NCBI GenBank assembly: GCA_016710325.1
Contig: JADJXK010000001.1
Span: 1,736,001-1,800,000, forward strand
Reading direction: 5' to 3'
Length of the DNA: 64,000 nt
Source: Candidatus Leptofilum proximum
GTDB lineage: Bacteria > Chloroflexota > Anaerolineae > Promineifilales > Promineifilaceae
Positions 52,965-61,326 of this stretch are shown piece after piece. Under the pieces are notes generated by a model that ran no database searches, was not told the origin of the DNA, and saw only the letters and a program-made list of their open reading frames with translations. Each line of letters begins with the position of its first letter. Position 1 is the first letter of the stretch. The translations under genes and the position numbers were made by a program.

Positions 52965-54539
52965 GTCTCTTGCAGCGGATAAATCTTCCAGCACGAACTC
53001 TGCCGCCACTTTGCCGGAGAGCGTGACCATCGGTACGCCGCCGCCGGGGTGGGTGGTGCCGCCAACGTAGTAGAGCCCCTGAATTTGTTTGGCGCGGTTA
53101 TGCGGCCGTTTAAAAGCAGCCCAGCGTGAATTCGGCGAGGCGCCGTAAAGCGCCCCACGCCACGCACCGCTGCCCTCAGCCAGATCGTGCGGCGTCAGCA
53201 CCCGCTCGGAGACGATGTGCTCGCGCACGTCGAAGCCGAAGCTGGCGATTTTTCGCAGAACGAGGTCGCGATAGCTTTGCTGGTTTGTCTGCCAATCGTA
53301 GCGATCATCTAGCGGCGGGGCATTAACCAGGACAAACCAATTTTCGCCGCCGTCCGGTGCGTGCTCTGGGTCGGTTTTGCTGGTGATGGCGATGTAGATG
53401 GTGGGGTCGGCGGGCGGACGGCCGTTTTCAAAAATGGCTTCAAACTCGGCCGGGTAGTCGGGCGAGAAGAGGATGTTGTGGTGGGCCAGCGCGGGGAACT
53501 GCTTGTTGATTCCGAGCAGGAGGATGAAGCCGGAGCAGGAAGGGGCGAATTGTGAATGGCTACTTGTTAATGGTAAATTGTTAATTTGTTCTTCAGAGGA
53601 AGCTGTTTTCTTCGGAGAAAACAACTGTGTTAACCATCTGCCCAACCCTCTGCGGCTTTGTGCCTTTGCGTGAAAAAAATTCCGCAAAAGATGCTGACGG
53701 GTGGTAGTGACATCGAGGTTGCTGACAACGGCCGTTCCCCACACGATTGTCCCGTTTTCCAGGATGAGGTGGGAGAAACGGCCGTTTTCCACCGCAATTT
53801 CCCGCACGCCGCAGTTCGTATGAATGGTTACGCCGAGCTCCTCCGCCAGCCGGGCCATCGCCTGGGCAATTGCGTAAATGCCGCCGCGTGGATACCAGAC
53901 GCCGCCGCTCAGCTCCACGTGGGCGATGACGTTGAGCGTGGCCGGGGCCAGGAAGGGGCTGCCGCCAACATAGGTGGCAAATCGGCCCAACAGCTGCCGC
54001 AGCTCTGGCGAACGTACGAAATTTTCAATCGCCTGCTGCATGGTGCGCAGGCCGTCAATCTTGAACCAATCCAGGAAGGGGACGCGCCAAAAGCTGCGCC
54101 AGGTAGGCGGCCGGTCGTAGATAAAGACGGGACCAGTGATGCAGTGAATCTGCTCGGCGTAGCGCAGGTAAGCCAGGTAGCCGTCCACATCGCGCGGTTC
54201 GATCTGCCTGATTTGGGCGATCATCCTCTCGCGGTCTTGCGTGGCGTCGAGGATGGTGCCGTTGGCGTAGAAGTAGCGTGTTAGCGGCTCCACCGGTTCC
54301 AGCGTCAGGTAATCATCCAGGCGGCGTCCGGCGCTGGCGAACAGCGCTTCGAATACGTGCCGCATGGTGATGACCGAGGGGCCAATGTCCCAGCGGAAGC
54401 CATCAGCCTCGATCTGGCCCATCTTGCCGCCCACCTGCGGGTTCTTCTCGTAGATGGTCACACGCTGCCCGGCGGCGGCCAGCCGGATGGCTGTGCTGAG
54501 CCCGCCAATGCCAGCGCCGATGATGAGGATTTCGTTCAT
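52959..54539 (-). CDS. CrtI-family carotenoid desaturase/oxygenase, second copy
   Basis: A 526-residue protein starting at ATG 54539 (MNEILIIGAG). FAD-binding EILIIGAGIGGLSTAIRLAAAG, GGKMGQIEADGFRWDIGPSVIT typical of CrtI, and the C-terminal YVGGTTHPGGGVPMVTLSG. About 45 residues near 280-325 (FFHAKAQSRRGLGRWLTQLF and following) derive from a repeat inserted in frame. Last gene of the carotenoid cluster. As the cluster already has a CrtI, this copy may be a 3',4'-desaturase (CrtD-like) or an oxygenase acting on the psi end. Exact reaction not decidable. It converges on the flavoprotein gene with a 6-bp overlap. Confidence 0.85.
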   Translation of the reverse strand: MNEILIIGAGIGGLSTAIRLAAAGQRVTIYEKNPQVGGKMGQIEADGFRWDIGPSVITMRHVFEALFASAGRRLDDYLTLEPVEPLTRYFYANGTILDATQDRERMIAQIRQIEPRDVDGYLAYLRYAEQIHCITGPVFIYDRPPTWRSFWRVPFLDWFKIDGLRTMQQAIENFVRSPELRQLLGRFATYVGGSPFLAPATLNVIAHVELSGGVWYPRGGIYAIAQAMARLAEELGVTIHTNCGVREIAVENGRFSHLILENGTIVWGTAVVSNLDVTTTRQHLLRNFFHAKAQSRRGLGRWLTQLFSPKKTASSEEQINNLPLTSSHSQFAPSCSGFILLLGINKQFPALAHHNILFSPDYPAEFEAIFENGRPPADPTIYIAITSKTDPEHAPDGGENWFVLVNAPPLDDRYDWQTNQQSYRDLVLRKIASFGFDVREHIVSERVLTPHDLAEGSGAWRGALYGASPNSRWAAFKRPHNRAKQIQGLYYVGGTTHPGGGVPMVTLSGKVAAEFVLEDLSAARDS

Positions 54540-54548
54540 AGGCAAACA

Positions 54549-54615
54549 CTCATGGAGATTAGAGATTGGGGATTGGAGATTGCGCCCATCTCTAATCTCT
54601 AATCCCCAATCTCCT
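54549..54615. repeat. GATTAGA/GATTGGA heptamer hairpin between carotenoid genes
   Basis: Direct and inverted heptamers. The right half encodes the last residues (LGIRD) and stop of the glycosyltransferase gene. Confidence 0.85.
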
Positions 54616-55704
54616 TCCTTTCCACTCCGCCGTGCCGTGCCGCTGCCATTGGATCGATTGGCAGGCGATGCGGGTCATGAGCAGGACGGAGACGGGCATG
54701 AAGATGGCGTCGAGGAGGCGCTGGTGGGTGAAGACGGCCGTTCCCCCCCGTAACACCACACCAGCCAGCCCCAAAACCAGCAGCCACACGTCTAGCGTTA
54801 CAGCAAACCAGAGCCAGGGAAACAGAAAAACGAGCCAGTGAAACAGGGTGGAGAGCAGCAAAAAGGGTACACTGCCACCGTGCCCGGCCAGGATATTTTT
54901 GGCAAAGCCTGCCCGTACCTCTGGCCAGTTCTGGTACATGCGGCAGCTCACCAGCCGGTTGCCGTCGGCCATGCGCAGCCGCAGTCTGTGCGATTTGATG
55001 GCTTTGGCCAGGGCCACATCTTCGATGACGTTGTTGTGAACGGCCGTGTGTCCCCCTACTTTTTCGTACGCGGCGCGCCGGAACAGCAGGCACTGTCCAT
55101 TGGCGGCGGCAAAGGCTGGCCAGCGGGTATAATGCACCGGCAGGATGGGCAGGTAGCACAAAATGGCGAAGCTCATCAAGGGGACCACCAGCCGCTCGGC
55201 CCACGTTTCCGTCTGCTGCGTGGGCCAGACGGTGAGCAGACCGGCCTGCTCGCGTTGGGCCAGGGCCAGCAGCGCCGCCAGCGCGTCGGGCGCCCAGCGC
55301 ACGTCGGCATCCGCAAAGAGCAGGTAATCGCTGGTGGCGGCCTGGCTGAGCTGGTGACAGGCCCAATTTTTGCCCAGCCAGCCGGGCGGCAGCGGGGTAC
55401 CGGAAATCAGTCGAAATCGCGGGTTACCGTGTGCTGCCTGTGTGGCAGCGGCTCCGGTGCCGTCGTCGGATTGGTCGTCAAGCAGGATGAGTTCGAAGTT
55501 GCCGTAACTTTGCCCCAGCAGGGCGCGAATGGTTTGGCCGATAACGGCCGCTTCATTACGTGCCGGTATCAAAATAGACAGTTTGGGCTGGTGCGCCAGC
55601 TGGGTGGCTTTGAGGCGGGGGAAAAAGAGGAAGTTGGATACGGCCGTCATCCCCAAAATCAGCAACGCCAATGAAATGAATTCCTCGAAAAGTGTCAATG
55701 TCAT
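54592..55704 (-). CDS. Family 2 glycosyltransferase, carotenoid-type
   Basis: A 370-residue membrane-anchored GT-A enzyme. N-terminal helix (about 5-27), LSILIPARNEAAVIGQTIRALLGQSY, nucleotide-sugar motif LLFADADVRW (DxD), acceptor-loop NNVIEDVALAKAIKSH, QxxRW-like region GFAKNILAGHGG, and two to three C-terminal helices. This arrangement matches CrtQ/CruC-type enzymes that glucosylate carotenoid hydroxyl groups, which fits its place in the cluster after cruF. The last five residues and the stop come from a tandem repeat. Confidence 0.85.
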   Translation of the reverse strand: MTLTLFEEFISLALLILGMTAVSNFLFFPRLKATQLAHQPKLSILIPARNEAAVIGQTIRALLGQSYGNFELILLDDQSDDGTGAAATQAAHGNPRFRLISGTPLPPGWLGKNWACHQLSQAATSDYLLFADADVRWAPDALAALLALAQREQAGLLTVWPTQQTETWAERLVVPLMSFAILCYLPILPVHYTRWPAFAAANGQCLLFRRAAYEKVGGHTAVHNNVIEDVALAKAIKSHRLRLRMADGNRLVSCRMYQNWPEVRAGFAKNILAGHGGSVPFLLLSTLFHWLVFLFPWLWFAVTLDVWLLVLGLAGVVLRGGTAVFTHQRLLDAIFMPVSVLLMTRIACQSIQWQRHGTAEWKGRRLGIRD

Positions 55705-55721
55705 GCCAAGTTTTTTATCAG

Positions 55722-55790
55722 CAGATTGCGCAGATTGAACAGATTTTTTAGTTCGTTTAATCTGCGAAATCTTTGATTTTTATCCTGAAC
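55722..55790. repeat. CAGATT nonamer repeat with inverted half
   Basis: Units CAGATTGCG/CAGATTGAA are followed by an inverted form TTAATCTGCG. It overlaps the 3' end of the plsY-like gene. Related to 32290-32366. Confidence 0.7.
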
Positions 55791-56394
55791 TTTGTTTGGA
55801 TTGCTTACGGCGGCGAAGGGACGGCCGTTGCGCCAAATCTCCCCGGTGGTTCCAGGACAGCAGCAGCACCTGCCCCGCCCACACGCCCAGCAAAATCGGG
55901 TTTTCGAACCAGACCAGCAGCGCTACCAGCATGCCCGCCAGCGCCGCCATCACTGCCCAGCCGGAGGGGGTGATGAGCAGCGTAAACACAATCAAAAGCG
56001 AGAGCGAGATCAGCGGCATGGTCCAGATGGTGAGGCCAATCCAGACGCCAAAAGCGGCGGCAATAGCCTTGCCACCCCGCCAATTCAAGAACGGTGAAAA
56101 GGTATGGCCCAGCGGCGGTCCTAACGATATCGGCACCAGCCCCCAGCCTGCGATGCCAAAAATGTGCACTGCCAGCCCCAGTGGCAGCGCCCCCTTGGCG
56201 ATGTCCAGCATGAGCGCCAGCACAAACGGCGGCACCCCACCCGCACGCAGCACGTTGGTTGCCCCCGGATTTTTGTCGCCAAACTGGCGAATGTCTTTGC
56301 CCAGCACCACCTTGCCCACCCAAACCGAAAACGGCAGCGCGCCCAGCACAAAGCCAAAGAGGGTCCAGAGGACGGTGGTGAGAATTTGATTCAT
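55780..56394 (-). CDS. plsY: PlsY-like acyl-phosphate:glycerol-3-phosphate acyltransferase
   Basis: A 204-residue membrane protein with five or more helices. The PlsY motifs are present: GKDIRQFGDKNPGATNVLRAGG, LDIAKGALP and GHTFSPFLNWRGGKAIAAAFG (usually GGKG). PlsY transfers acyl groups from acyl phosphate to glycerol-3-phosphate to begin phospholipid synthesis. Its place in the middle of a carotenoid operon, between cruF and the glycosyltransferase, is unusual: it may be the cell's ordinary plsY, or a variant acylating carotenoid glucosides. Confidence 0.88.
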   Translation of the reverse strand: MNQILTTVLWTLFGFVLGALPFSVWVGKVVLGKDIRQFGDKNPGATNVLRAGGVPPFVLALMLDIAKGALPLGLAVHIFGIAGWGLVPISLGPPLGHTFSPFLNWRGGKAIAAAFGVWIGLTIWTMPLISLSLLIVFTLLITPSGWAVMAALAGMLVALLVWFENPILLGVWAGQVLLLSWNHRGDLAQRPSLRRRKQSKQSSG

Positions 56395-56434
56395 AAGAAA
56401 GTGTGCAAGTGTGCAAGTTTGCCTGTGAAATGTT

Positions 56435-56460
56435 TACCGATTACTGCTTACCGAATACCG
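56435..56460. repeat. CGGTAAT-type heptamers at the cruF 3' end
   Basis: ACCGATTA/CTGCTTA units supply the last codons (VFGKQ) and stop codon of cruF. Confidence 0.7.
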
Positions 56461-57253
56461 AACGCCAGCCCAGCCAGACAAACAGCCCCATCACCACGCC
56501 GCCAACCAGGGCGGGGCCAGCCAGCCCCCAGAAGAAGAGCAGGCCGAAGGTTTCCAGGAACCAGGTGATGGTGTAGATTAGGAGCAGGGGCCTGGTGGGC
56601 AGTTTTTGGGGTCGGATGAGGGCGGTGAGGAGAACGGCCGTTCCCCACCAACCTAAATAATTGCTCCACGGAATACCAAAATAACCGCCGGGATTGTCCC
56701 ACCGCCACAACCCCCAGGCCACCATCTGCGGATCAAGGAAGAGGTCCCAGGCGGTGAAGGCCAGCCCGGCCAGCAGCAGGTAAAGCCAGCGATTGTGCGC
56801 CCAGCGTGTGGGAAGCTGCGTTTGAATCTGCCGGACGACGGCCCAGGCAGCGGGCAGCATCATGAACCAGGCGAAGGGGATAAGCACGGGCACGTGGGCA
56901 ATTTGCGGTTGCATCAAATCCATGTAGCGGTAGCGGCCAAACGGGAAGCCGGTGGTGGAGCCAAGCCATTCCACAAACAGGGACAAGGCGGCGATGAGAA
57001 CGGCCGTACCTATCGTCTTTTGCCAGCCCCAACGATCGCGCAGAACGAGGAAAACGGCCGCTGCCTGCAGCATCACCCCCAGCGTCAGCCCCAGCGGAAT
57101 GATCCCCGGCCCCCAAATCCACTTCATGATCGGCAGGCTGATCATTGCCAGCACCCAGAGGAGGATGAGGGTGGTGGTCAGGGAGGGGGGAGCGGTAATC
57201 AGTGATCGGTAGACGGTATTCGGTAGGAGAGTTTTGACGCGTTCGCTTATCAC
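56441..57253 (-). CDS. cruF: CruF-like carotenoid 1',2'-hydratase
   Basis: A 270-residue membrane protein of the CruF/DUF422 family: STTGFPFGRYRYMDLMQPQIAHVPVLIPFAWFMM in the middle and AWDLFLDPQMVAWGLWRWDNPGGYFGIPWSNYLGWWG, the family's signature. It adds water to the psi end of gamma-carotene or lycopene to give a 1'-hydroxyl. Start GTG 57253 is chosen because it follows the lycopene cyclase stop by 3 bp. The first 25 residues are partly encoded by a tandem repeat (57188-57228), so a later start is possible. Confidence 0.88.
   Translation of the reverse strand: MISERVKTLLPNTVYRSLITAPPSLTTTLILLWVLAMISLPIMKWIWGPGIIPLGLTLGVMLQAAAVFLVLRDRWGWQKTIGTAVLIAALSLFVEWLGSTTGFPFGRYRYMDLMQPQIAHVPVLIPFAWFMMLPAAWAVVRQIQTQLPTRWAHNRWLYLLLAGLAFTAWDLFLDPQMVAWGLWRWDNPGGYFGIPWSNYLGWWGTAVLLTALIRPQKLPTRPLLLIYTITWFLETFGLLFFWGLAGPALVGGVVMGLFVWLGWRSVFGKQ
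57188..57228. repeat. Heptamer repeat inside cruF 5' end
   Basis: GGTAATCAGTGATCGGTAGA-type units are read in frame as NTVYRSLIT near the N-terminus. Confidence 0.7.
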
Positions 57254-57256
57254 TTT

Positions 57257-58078
57257 TTACTTTTCACTTCCCAAAGACAGTCTACCTGCACGCCATTGGG
57301 CCACGGCCGTTTTTACCGCTTCCAACCGTTCCTGGCTTTCGGCGGACAGGAACAGCACTATGCCAAAAACCACCAGCGTGTTGGTGATAAGGAAGAACAG
57401 GAACTCTTCAAACGGCAGAATACCGCCGATGATCCAGTTGAGCGTCTGGGCCGGATCGATGGTCCAGATGCCGTCGTAGATGGCCAGAGCGTCGGCGGCG
57501 GAGAGGAAGAGTGTGATAGGAATCAGCCCTAGCGCCACAATGCGGCGGTGCTGCCACAAAATATCGCCGCCAAAACCCACTTGCAGCATGATGGGCAGCA
57601 GGGCCCAGGCCAGGATGAGGGCCAGGTAGGTGCCGGGCAGCCAACCAATGGTCAGGATGGCTACCATGCTCAGCCAGACAATCCCAAGAATGATTAGCGC
57701 GGTGTGGCGGAGACGGCCGTTCTCCCACCCCCTTTTTACCACATCCGGCTGCCGCCGCAGCCAAAACAGCAGCCACAGACCCGTCAATATCGGCTGCACC
57801 AGGAAAAACGTGTACTCCTCGATGGGCACATAACCGAGCACGATGCCGCTAACCTTGGCCGGGTCGTACCACCAGACAGAGGTTGCTACCAGATAGTTAT
57901 CCCACGGCGTGGTGTAGACCAGCGCCAGCGCCAGGTGGAGCAGCAAAATTGCCCCCGGCGGGAAGCTGGCAAAGCGCCGCGGCAGCTGGCGGCCCAACCA
58001 GGCATCGCGCCAGGTCAGCCCCAACATGATGGCAATAGGAAGGGCTAAAAAAAGGCCGAGAAAACCGAAGTAGGTCAT
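57257..58078 (-). CDS. Fused heterodimeric-type lycopene cyclase (CrtYc-CrtYd)
   Basis: A 273-residue protein with about seven membrane helices and two homologous halves. First half: YTTPWDNYLVATSVWWYDPAKVSG with VPIEEYTFFLVQPILTG. Second half: DGIWTIDPAQTLNWIIGGILPFEEFLFFLITNTLVVFG. The acidic pairs PIEE and PFEE are the catalytic signature of CrtYc/CrtYd cyclases, which close beta-ionone rings on lycopene. Followed within 3 bp by cruF. With CruF acting on the other end, a monocyclic product is likely. Confidence 0.9.
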   Translation of the reverse strand: MTYFGFLGLFLALPIAIMLGLTWRDAWLGRQLPRRFASFPPGAILLLHLALALVYTTPWDNYLVATSVWWYDPAKVSGIVLGYVPIEEYTFFLVQPILTGLWLLFWLRRQPDVVKRGWENGRLRHTALIILGIVWLSMVAILTIGWLPGTYLALILAWALLPIMLQVGFGGDILWQHRRIVALGLIPITLFLSAADALAIYDGIWTIDPAQTLNWIIGGILPFEEFLFFLITNTLVVFGIVLFLSAESQERLEAVKTAVAQWRAGRLSLGSEK

Positions 58079-58084
58079 ATCTTT

Positions 58085-58165
58085 CCGTTGTCGGTAATCG
58101 GTGAACCGTAATCGGTTTATTTACCGCTCACCGTTCACCGATTACTGATTACCGTTTACCGAACA
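58085..58165. repeat. CGGTAAT-type heptamer repeat between crtI and lycopene cyclase
   Basis: Direct GGTAATC/GGTGAAC units and inverted CCGATTA/CCGTTTA units. The last residues and stop of crtI lie at its edge. Confidence 0.85.
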
Positions 58166-59655
58166 CCGTTCGGCGCGCCGATAATCAAATGCTCGGCAAT
58201 TTTGCTGGAGGAGAGCACGCCGGGCAGGCCTGCGCCGGGGTGCGTTCCTGCGCCGACGAAGTAGAGATTGTCGATGTCTTCCGACCGGTTGTGCGGGCGG
58301 AACCAGGCCGACTGCGTCAAAATTGGTTCGACGGAGAAGGCCGAGCCGAGGTGGCTGTTGAGCACTCCCTTGAAGTGTCGTGGATCGATGTGGTGCTCGG
58401 TGACGAGGTTGGCCTGCAAATCGGGCAGGTAGTTGTCTTCCAGGAACTGCATGATGGCGTCGCGGTACGGCTTGGCCGTCTTGTTCCAATCAATGCCAGC
58501 GCCGAGATGCGGTACGGGCGAGAGCACGTAAAACGCTTCATGCCCCTCGGGGGCCATGCTCGGATCGGTCATCGTGGGCATGTGCAGGTAGAGCGAAAAA
58601 TCGTCGGCCAGCTGCTTGTTTTTGAAGATGTCTTGCAGCAGCCCCTTGTACCGTTCGCTGAGAATGATGTTGTGGTGGGCCAAACGGCCGTCATTGTACC
58701 GCTTCTTGGTGCCAAAGTAGATCACAAACAGCGACATGCTGTAGCGCGTCAGGTTATTGTAGCGGAAGTCGGAGTTGCGCAGGCTGCGATTTTTGCTGTT
58801 GATGAGCCGGGTGTAGGTGAAGGCCACGTCGGCATTGGAGATGACATGGTCGGCGTGGTGTACCGTGCCGTCTTTGAGACGAATTCCCTTGGCTCGACGG
58901 CCGTCTACCAGAATTTCATCCACTTCGGCGTTAAGGTGGAAACGGCCGTCCAACTCCTCAATCAGCCGCCCCAGGGCACGCACCAGTGCCCCGGTGCCAC
59001 CCATGACGTAATGCACGCCCCACTCCCGCTCCAGGTAATGAATCATGGCGTAAATCGAGGTGGTGTCAAACGGATTGCCGCCCACCAGCAGCGGGTGGAA
59101 GGAGAAGCAGCGGCGCAAAAACTCGTTCTCGATGAACTGGGAGGCGTAGTTGTACACCGTCTTGTGTGACTGCAAGCGCAGCAGGTCCGGCACGACACGA
59201 ATCATGTCGCCCACAGAGAGGAACGGCTGATCGGCCAGTTCTACAAATCCTTTCTCGAAGATGGCTTTGGTGGTGGCCATAAACCGCTTGTAGCCTTCGC
59301 GGTCGGCGCGGCTCCACTGCTCAATCTGGTTGAGGATAAATTCCTCGTCGTTGTTGTAGTCGAGGGAACGGCCGTTGTGGTCAAAAATGCGGTAAAACGG
59401 ATCACAGGCCACAAACTCCACGTAATCTTCCCGCTTGCGTCCGGCCAGCTCAAAAATGTCGTCAAACATAAACGGCGCGGTGATCACCGTGGGACCGGCG
59501 TCAAACTTAAAGCCATCTTGTTCAAACACATAGGCCCGGCCGCCTGGCTGGTCTAGCTTTTCAAAAATATCAACTTGATAGCCTCGTGCTGCCAGGCGCG
59601 CCGCCGCGCCCAAACCGCCGAAACCACTGCCAATTACGATTACTTTTTCTTGCAT
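58156..59655 (-). CDS. crtI: Phytoene desaturase CrtI
   Basis: A 499-residue flavoprotein. VIVIGSGFGGLGAAARLAARGYQVDIFEK and GGRAYVFEQDGFKFDAGPTVITAP are the CrtI N-terminal signatures. The C-terminal bacterial-type phytoene dehydrogenase block is NLYFVGAGTHPGAGLPGVLSSSK. It introduces double bonds into phytoene to give lycopene at the membrane surface. Second gene of the cluster after crtB (201-bp gap). Confidence 0.95.
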   Translation of the reverse strand: MQEKVIVIGSGFGGLGAAARLAARGYQVDIFEKLDQPGGRAYVFEQDGFKFDAGPTVITAPFMFDDIFELAGRKREDYVEFVACDPFYRIFDHNGRSLDYNNDEEFILNQIEQWSRADREGYKRFMATTKAIFEKGFVELADQPFLSVGDMIRVVPDLLRLQSHKTVYNYASQFIENEFLRRCFSFHPLLVGGNPFDTTSIYAMIHYLEREWGVHYVMGGTGALVRALGRLIEELDGRFHLNAEVDEILVDGRRAKGIRLKDGTVHHADHVISNADVAFTYTRLINSKNRSLRNSDFRYNNLTRYSMSLFVIYFGTKKRYNDGRLAHHNIILSERYKGLLQDIFKNKQLADDFSLYLHMPTMTDPSMAPEGHEAFYVLSPVPHLGAGIDWNKTAKPYRDAIMQFLEDNYLPDLQANLVTEHHIDPRHFKGVLNSHLGSAFSVEPILTQSAWFRPHNRSEDIDNLYFVGAGTHPGAGLPGVLSSSKIAEHLIIGAPNGVR

Positions 59656-59856
59656 TTCGTTTTTTTCGGGCTAAAGCCACGACTGAATAATGCTGGCTCT
59701 GTCCCCTGCTTTCCTTTCACTATTTACTTTTTGCTACTTTTTCTCCGCTAATACATCGAACTTCTGAATTTGCAGAGTCCGCATCCTCAGATGCGGGCGG
59801 TGGGCATCTGAGGATGCCCACTCCTCCCCGGCATTTTTAAGAGTTTCTTGTACCAG
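59656..59856. other. 201-bp gap with a 14-bp inverted repeat
   Basis: GCATCCTCAGATGC (59781-59794) is inverted as GCATCTGAGGATGC (59804-59817). Each arm is itself nearly palindromic, so a cruciform or hairpin is possible. No gene seen. Confidence 0.75.
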
Positions 59857-60915
59857 CTACCCCTGCGGCACCGCACAAAAATTATCTGCCTCGACAGGAG
59901 CGTTGTGGGTACAGGCCACCAGGGCTGGTTGGGTATGCACGGGTTCATTCACCAGGTGTACGTATTGATTGTTGGTGGCGCGCCACCAGATGCCGGGCAG
60001 CTGGCCCAGCTTTTCCCGCCCGCTGGTGTGGGCGCGATGGCTGAACACGTCATAATTATGTTCTTCGATGTCGTCCAGGATGGCGCGGTAGAGTTCGGCG
60101 GCGGCGGCAATGGCAAAACGACCGCTCTTGCCCAACATTGTTACCCCCGGCAAAGCCTCGGCATACAGCTGCCGTGCCCGCCGAATCTGGAAGCGCATGA
60201 AGGCGCGCCAGCGGTGGTCAATGTTACCAGCGGCAATATCCGTCTCGTCCAGGTTAAACATGCGTAATTCTTCGCGGGGGAGGTAGAGACGGCCGTTCTG
60301 CCAATCTTCCTGCACATCGCGCAAAATGTTGGTCAGCTGAAGCGCCACGCCCAACTTGATGGCGTACGGAATTGCCTTGGCGCCATCATGCCCCACAATG
60401 TGCATCGCCATTAGCCCCACCGTGGAGGCTGCTCCGTAGCAGTACTGCGCCAGCTCGCCAAACGTTTCATAACGCGTGTGCACCAGGTCGGAGGTGATGC
60501 CGTCCAGCAGCTGCTCCGCATAACGGCGCGGGATGTTGAAGTTGGCCCGCGTATCGGCCCAGGCCAGCGCCACCAGGTTGTAGACGGGTGGATGGTTGGC
60601 CAGGCTTTCCTGCCGCCACTGCAAAATTCGCTGGTGCTGGTTGTGTTTCTCTTTGTCTACCAGATCATCGCTGACGCGGCAGAAAGCGTACAGGGCGCGG
60701 GCCGCCTGGCGCTGCTTGGTGGGCAGGAGGCCGGACGCCAGGTAAAAGGTGCGGCTGTGCTGCCGCGTAATGGCCGCACAATATTCATAAGCCTGTGACA
60801 GGTGTTCACGGCCGTTATGAACTGGTTCATTCCCGGTGTCGTGGTCCAGGGCATGATGGGCCAGGCGCAGCAGGCGAGCTTCCCACATGGCTGGTTCGAG
60901 CGTTTCTAACGCCAT
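59857..60915 (-). CDS. crtB: Phytoene synthase CrtB
   Basis: A 352-residue protein starting at ATG 60915 (MALETLEP), with GGAGGAA 4 nt upstream; a longer form upstream lacks this site. The two aspartate-rich motifs are in RVSDDLVDKEK and TNILRDVQEDWQNGRLYLP; HSRTFYLASGLLP and YCYGAASTVGLM also match the family. Condenses two geranylgeranyl diphosphates to phytoene. First gene of the seven-gene carotenoid unit. A perfect AACTGT-ACTA-ACAGTT palindrome lies 66 bp upstream. Confidence 0.95.
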   Translation of the reverse strand: MALETLEPAMWEARLLRLAHHALDHDTGNEPVHNGREHLSQAYEYCAAITRQHSRTFYLASGLLPTKQRQAARALYAFCRVSDDLVDKEKHNQHQRILQWRQESLANHPPVYNLVALAWADTRANFNIPRRYAEQLLDGITSDLVHTRYETFGELAQYCYGAASTVGLMAMHIVGHDGAKAIPYAIKLGVALQLTNILRDVQEDWQNGRLYLPREELRMFNLDETDIAAGNIDHRWRAFMRFQIRRARQLYAEALPGVTMLGKSGRFAIAAAAELYRAILDDIEEHNYDVFSHRAHTSGREKLGQLPGIWWRATNNQYVHLVNEPVHTQPALVACTHNAPVEADNFCAVPQG

Positions 60916-60980
60916 ATTTCCTCCAAAAACTGCATCATCTGATGAAAAGGATGCCCCTGATTCAGGCACATAAAGTCATA

Positions 60981-60996
60981 AACTGTACTAACAGTT
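60981..60996. promoter_or_regulatory. Putative operator upstream of crtB
   Basis: AACTGT and ACAGTT are perfect inverted 6-bp arms around ACTA. Placement 66 bp before the crtB start suggests a regulator site, for example of a MerR-type light or stress regulator. Confidence 0.45.
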
Positions 60997-61026
60997 ACAG
61001 GCTCTTCGGGATTACGTGGGATTTGG

Positions 61027-61090
61027 CGTGAAACGTGACGCGTGAAACGTGATGTCACTCTGGTTACGTTTCACGCGTCACGTTTCACGG
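61027..61090. repeat. CGTGAAA heptamer repeat, inverted halves
   Basis: CGTGAAACGTGACG-type units are followed by inverted CGTTTCACG units. Same family as 46411-46467. Confidence 0.85.
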
Positions 61091-61326
61091 ATTGTAAACC
61101 TCCTGAATTCCAGAAGACCAAGTTATAAAGAATGTTAGCTTACCAGGCACAGTTTGTCAAGGTATTGTTTAGGTTTTTGCTCTTTTTTGGGCCGTTTTGG
61201 CTAAAAATGGCTTAAAAACATGGGCAGAACGCAAGTTTGAACAGATTTTGTAAAGAGATTGTAACTAGGCGGACTCTAATGGTTTTGTGAAGTGGCAGCC
61301 CTTAGAGTTGTGCCAGGGAACCTGAA

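Larger units (their letters stand above)
60916..61326. other. 411-bp gap upstream of crtB
   Basis: No gene seen. It contains a putative operator (60981-60996) and a CGTGAAA repeat (61027-61090). AT-rich sequence with T-runs near 61170-61200 follows up to the IS701-family element. Confidence 0.6.

Noticed and set aside
61300..61326. Remainder of the IS630 transposase left of the IS701 element
   Set aside because: Translation of the left flank in the expected orientation shows no continuation of the IS630 DDE domain.
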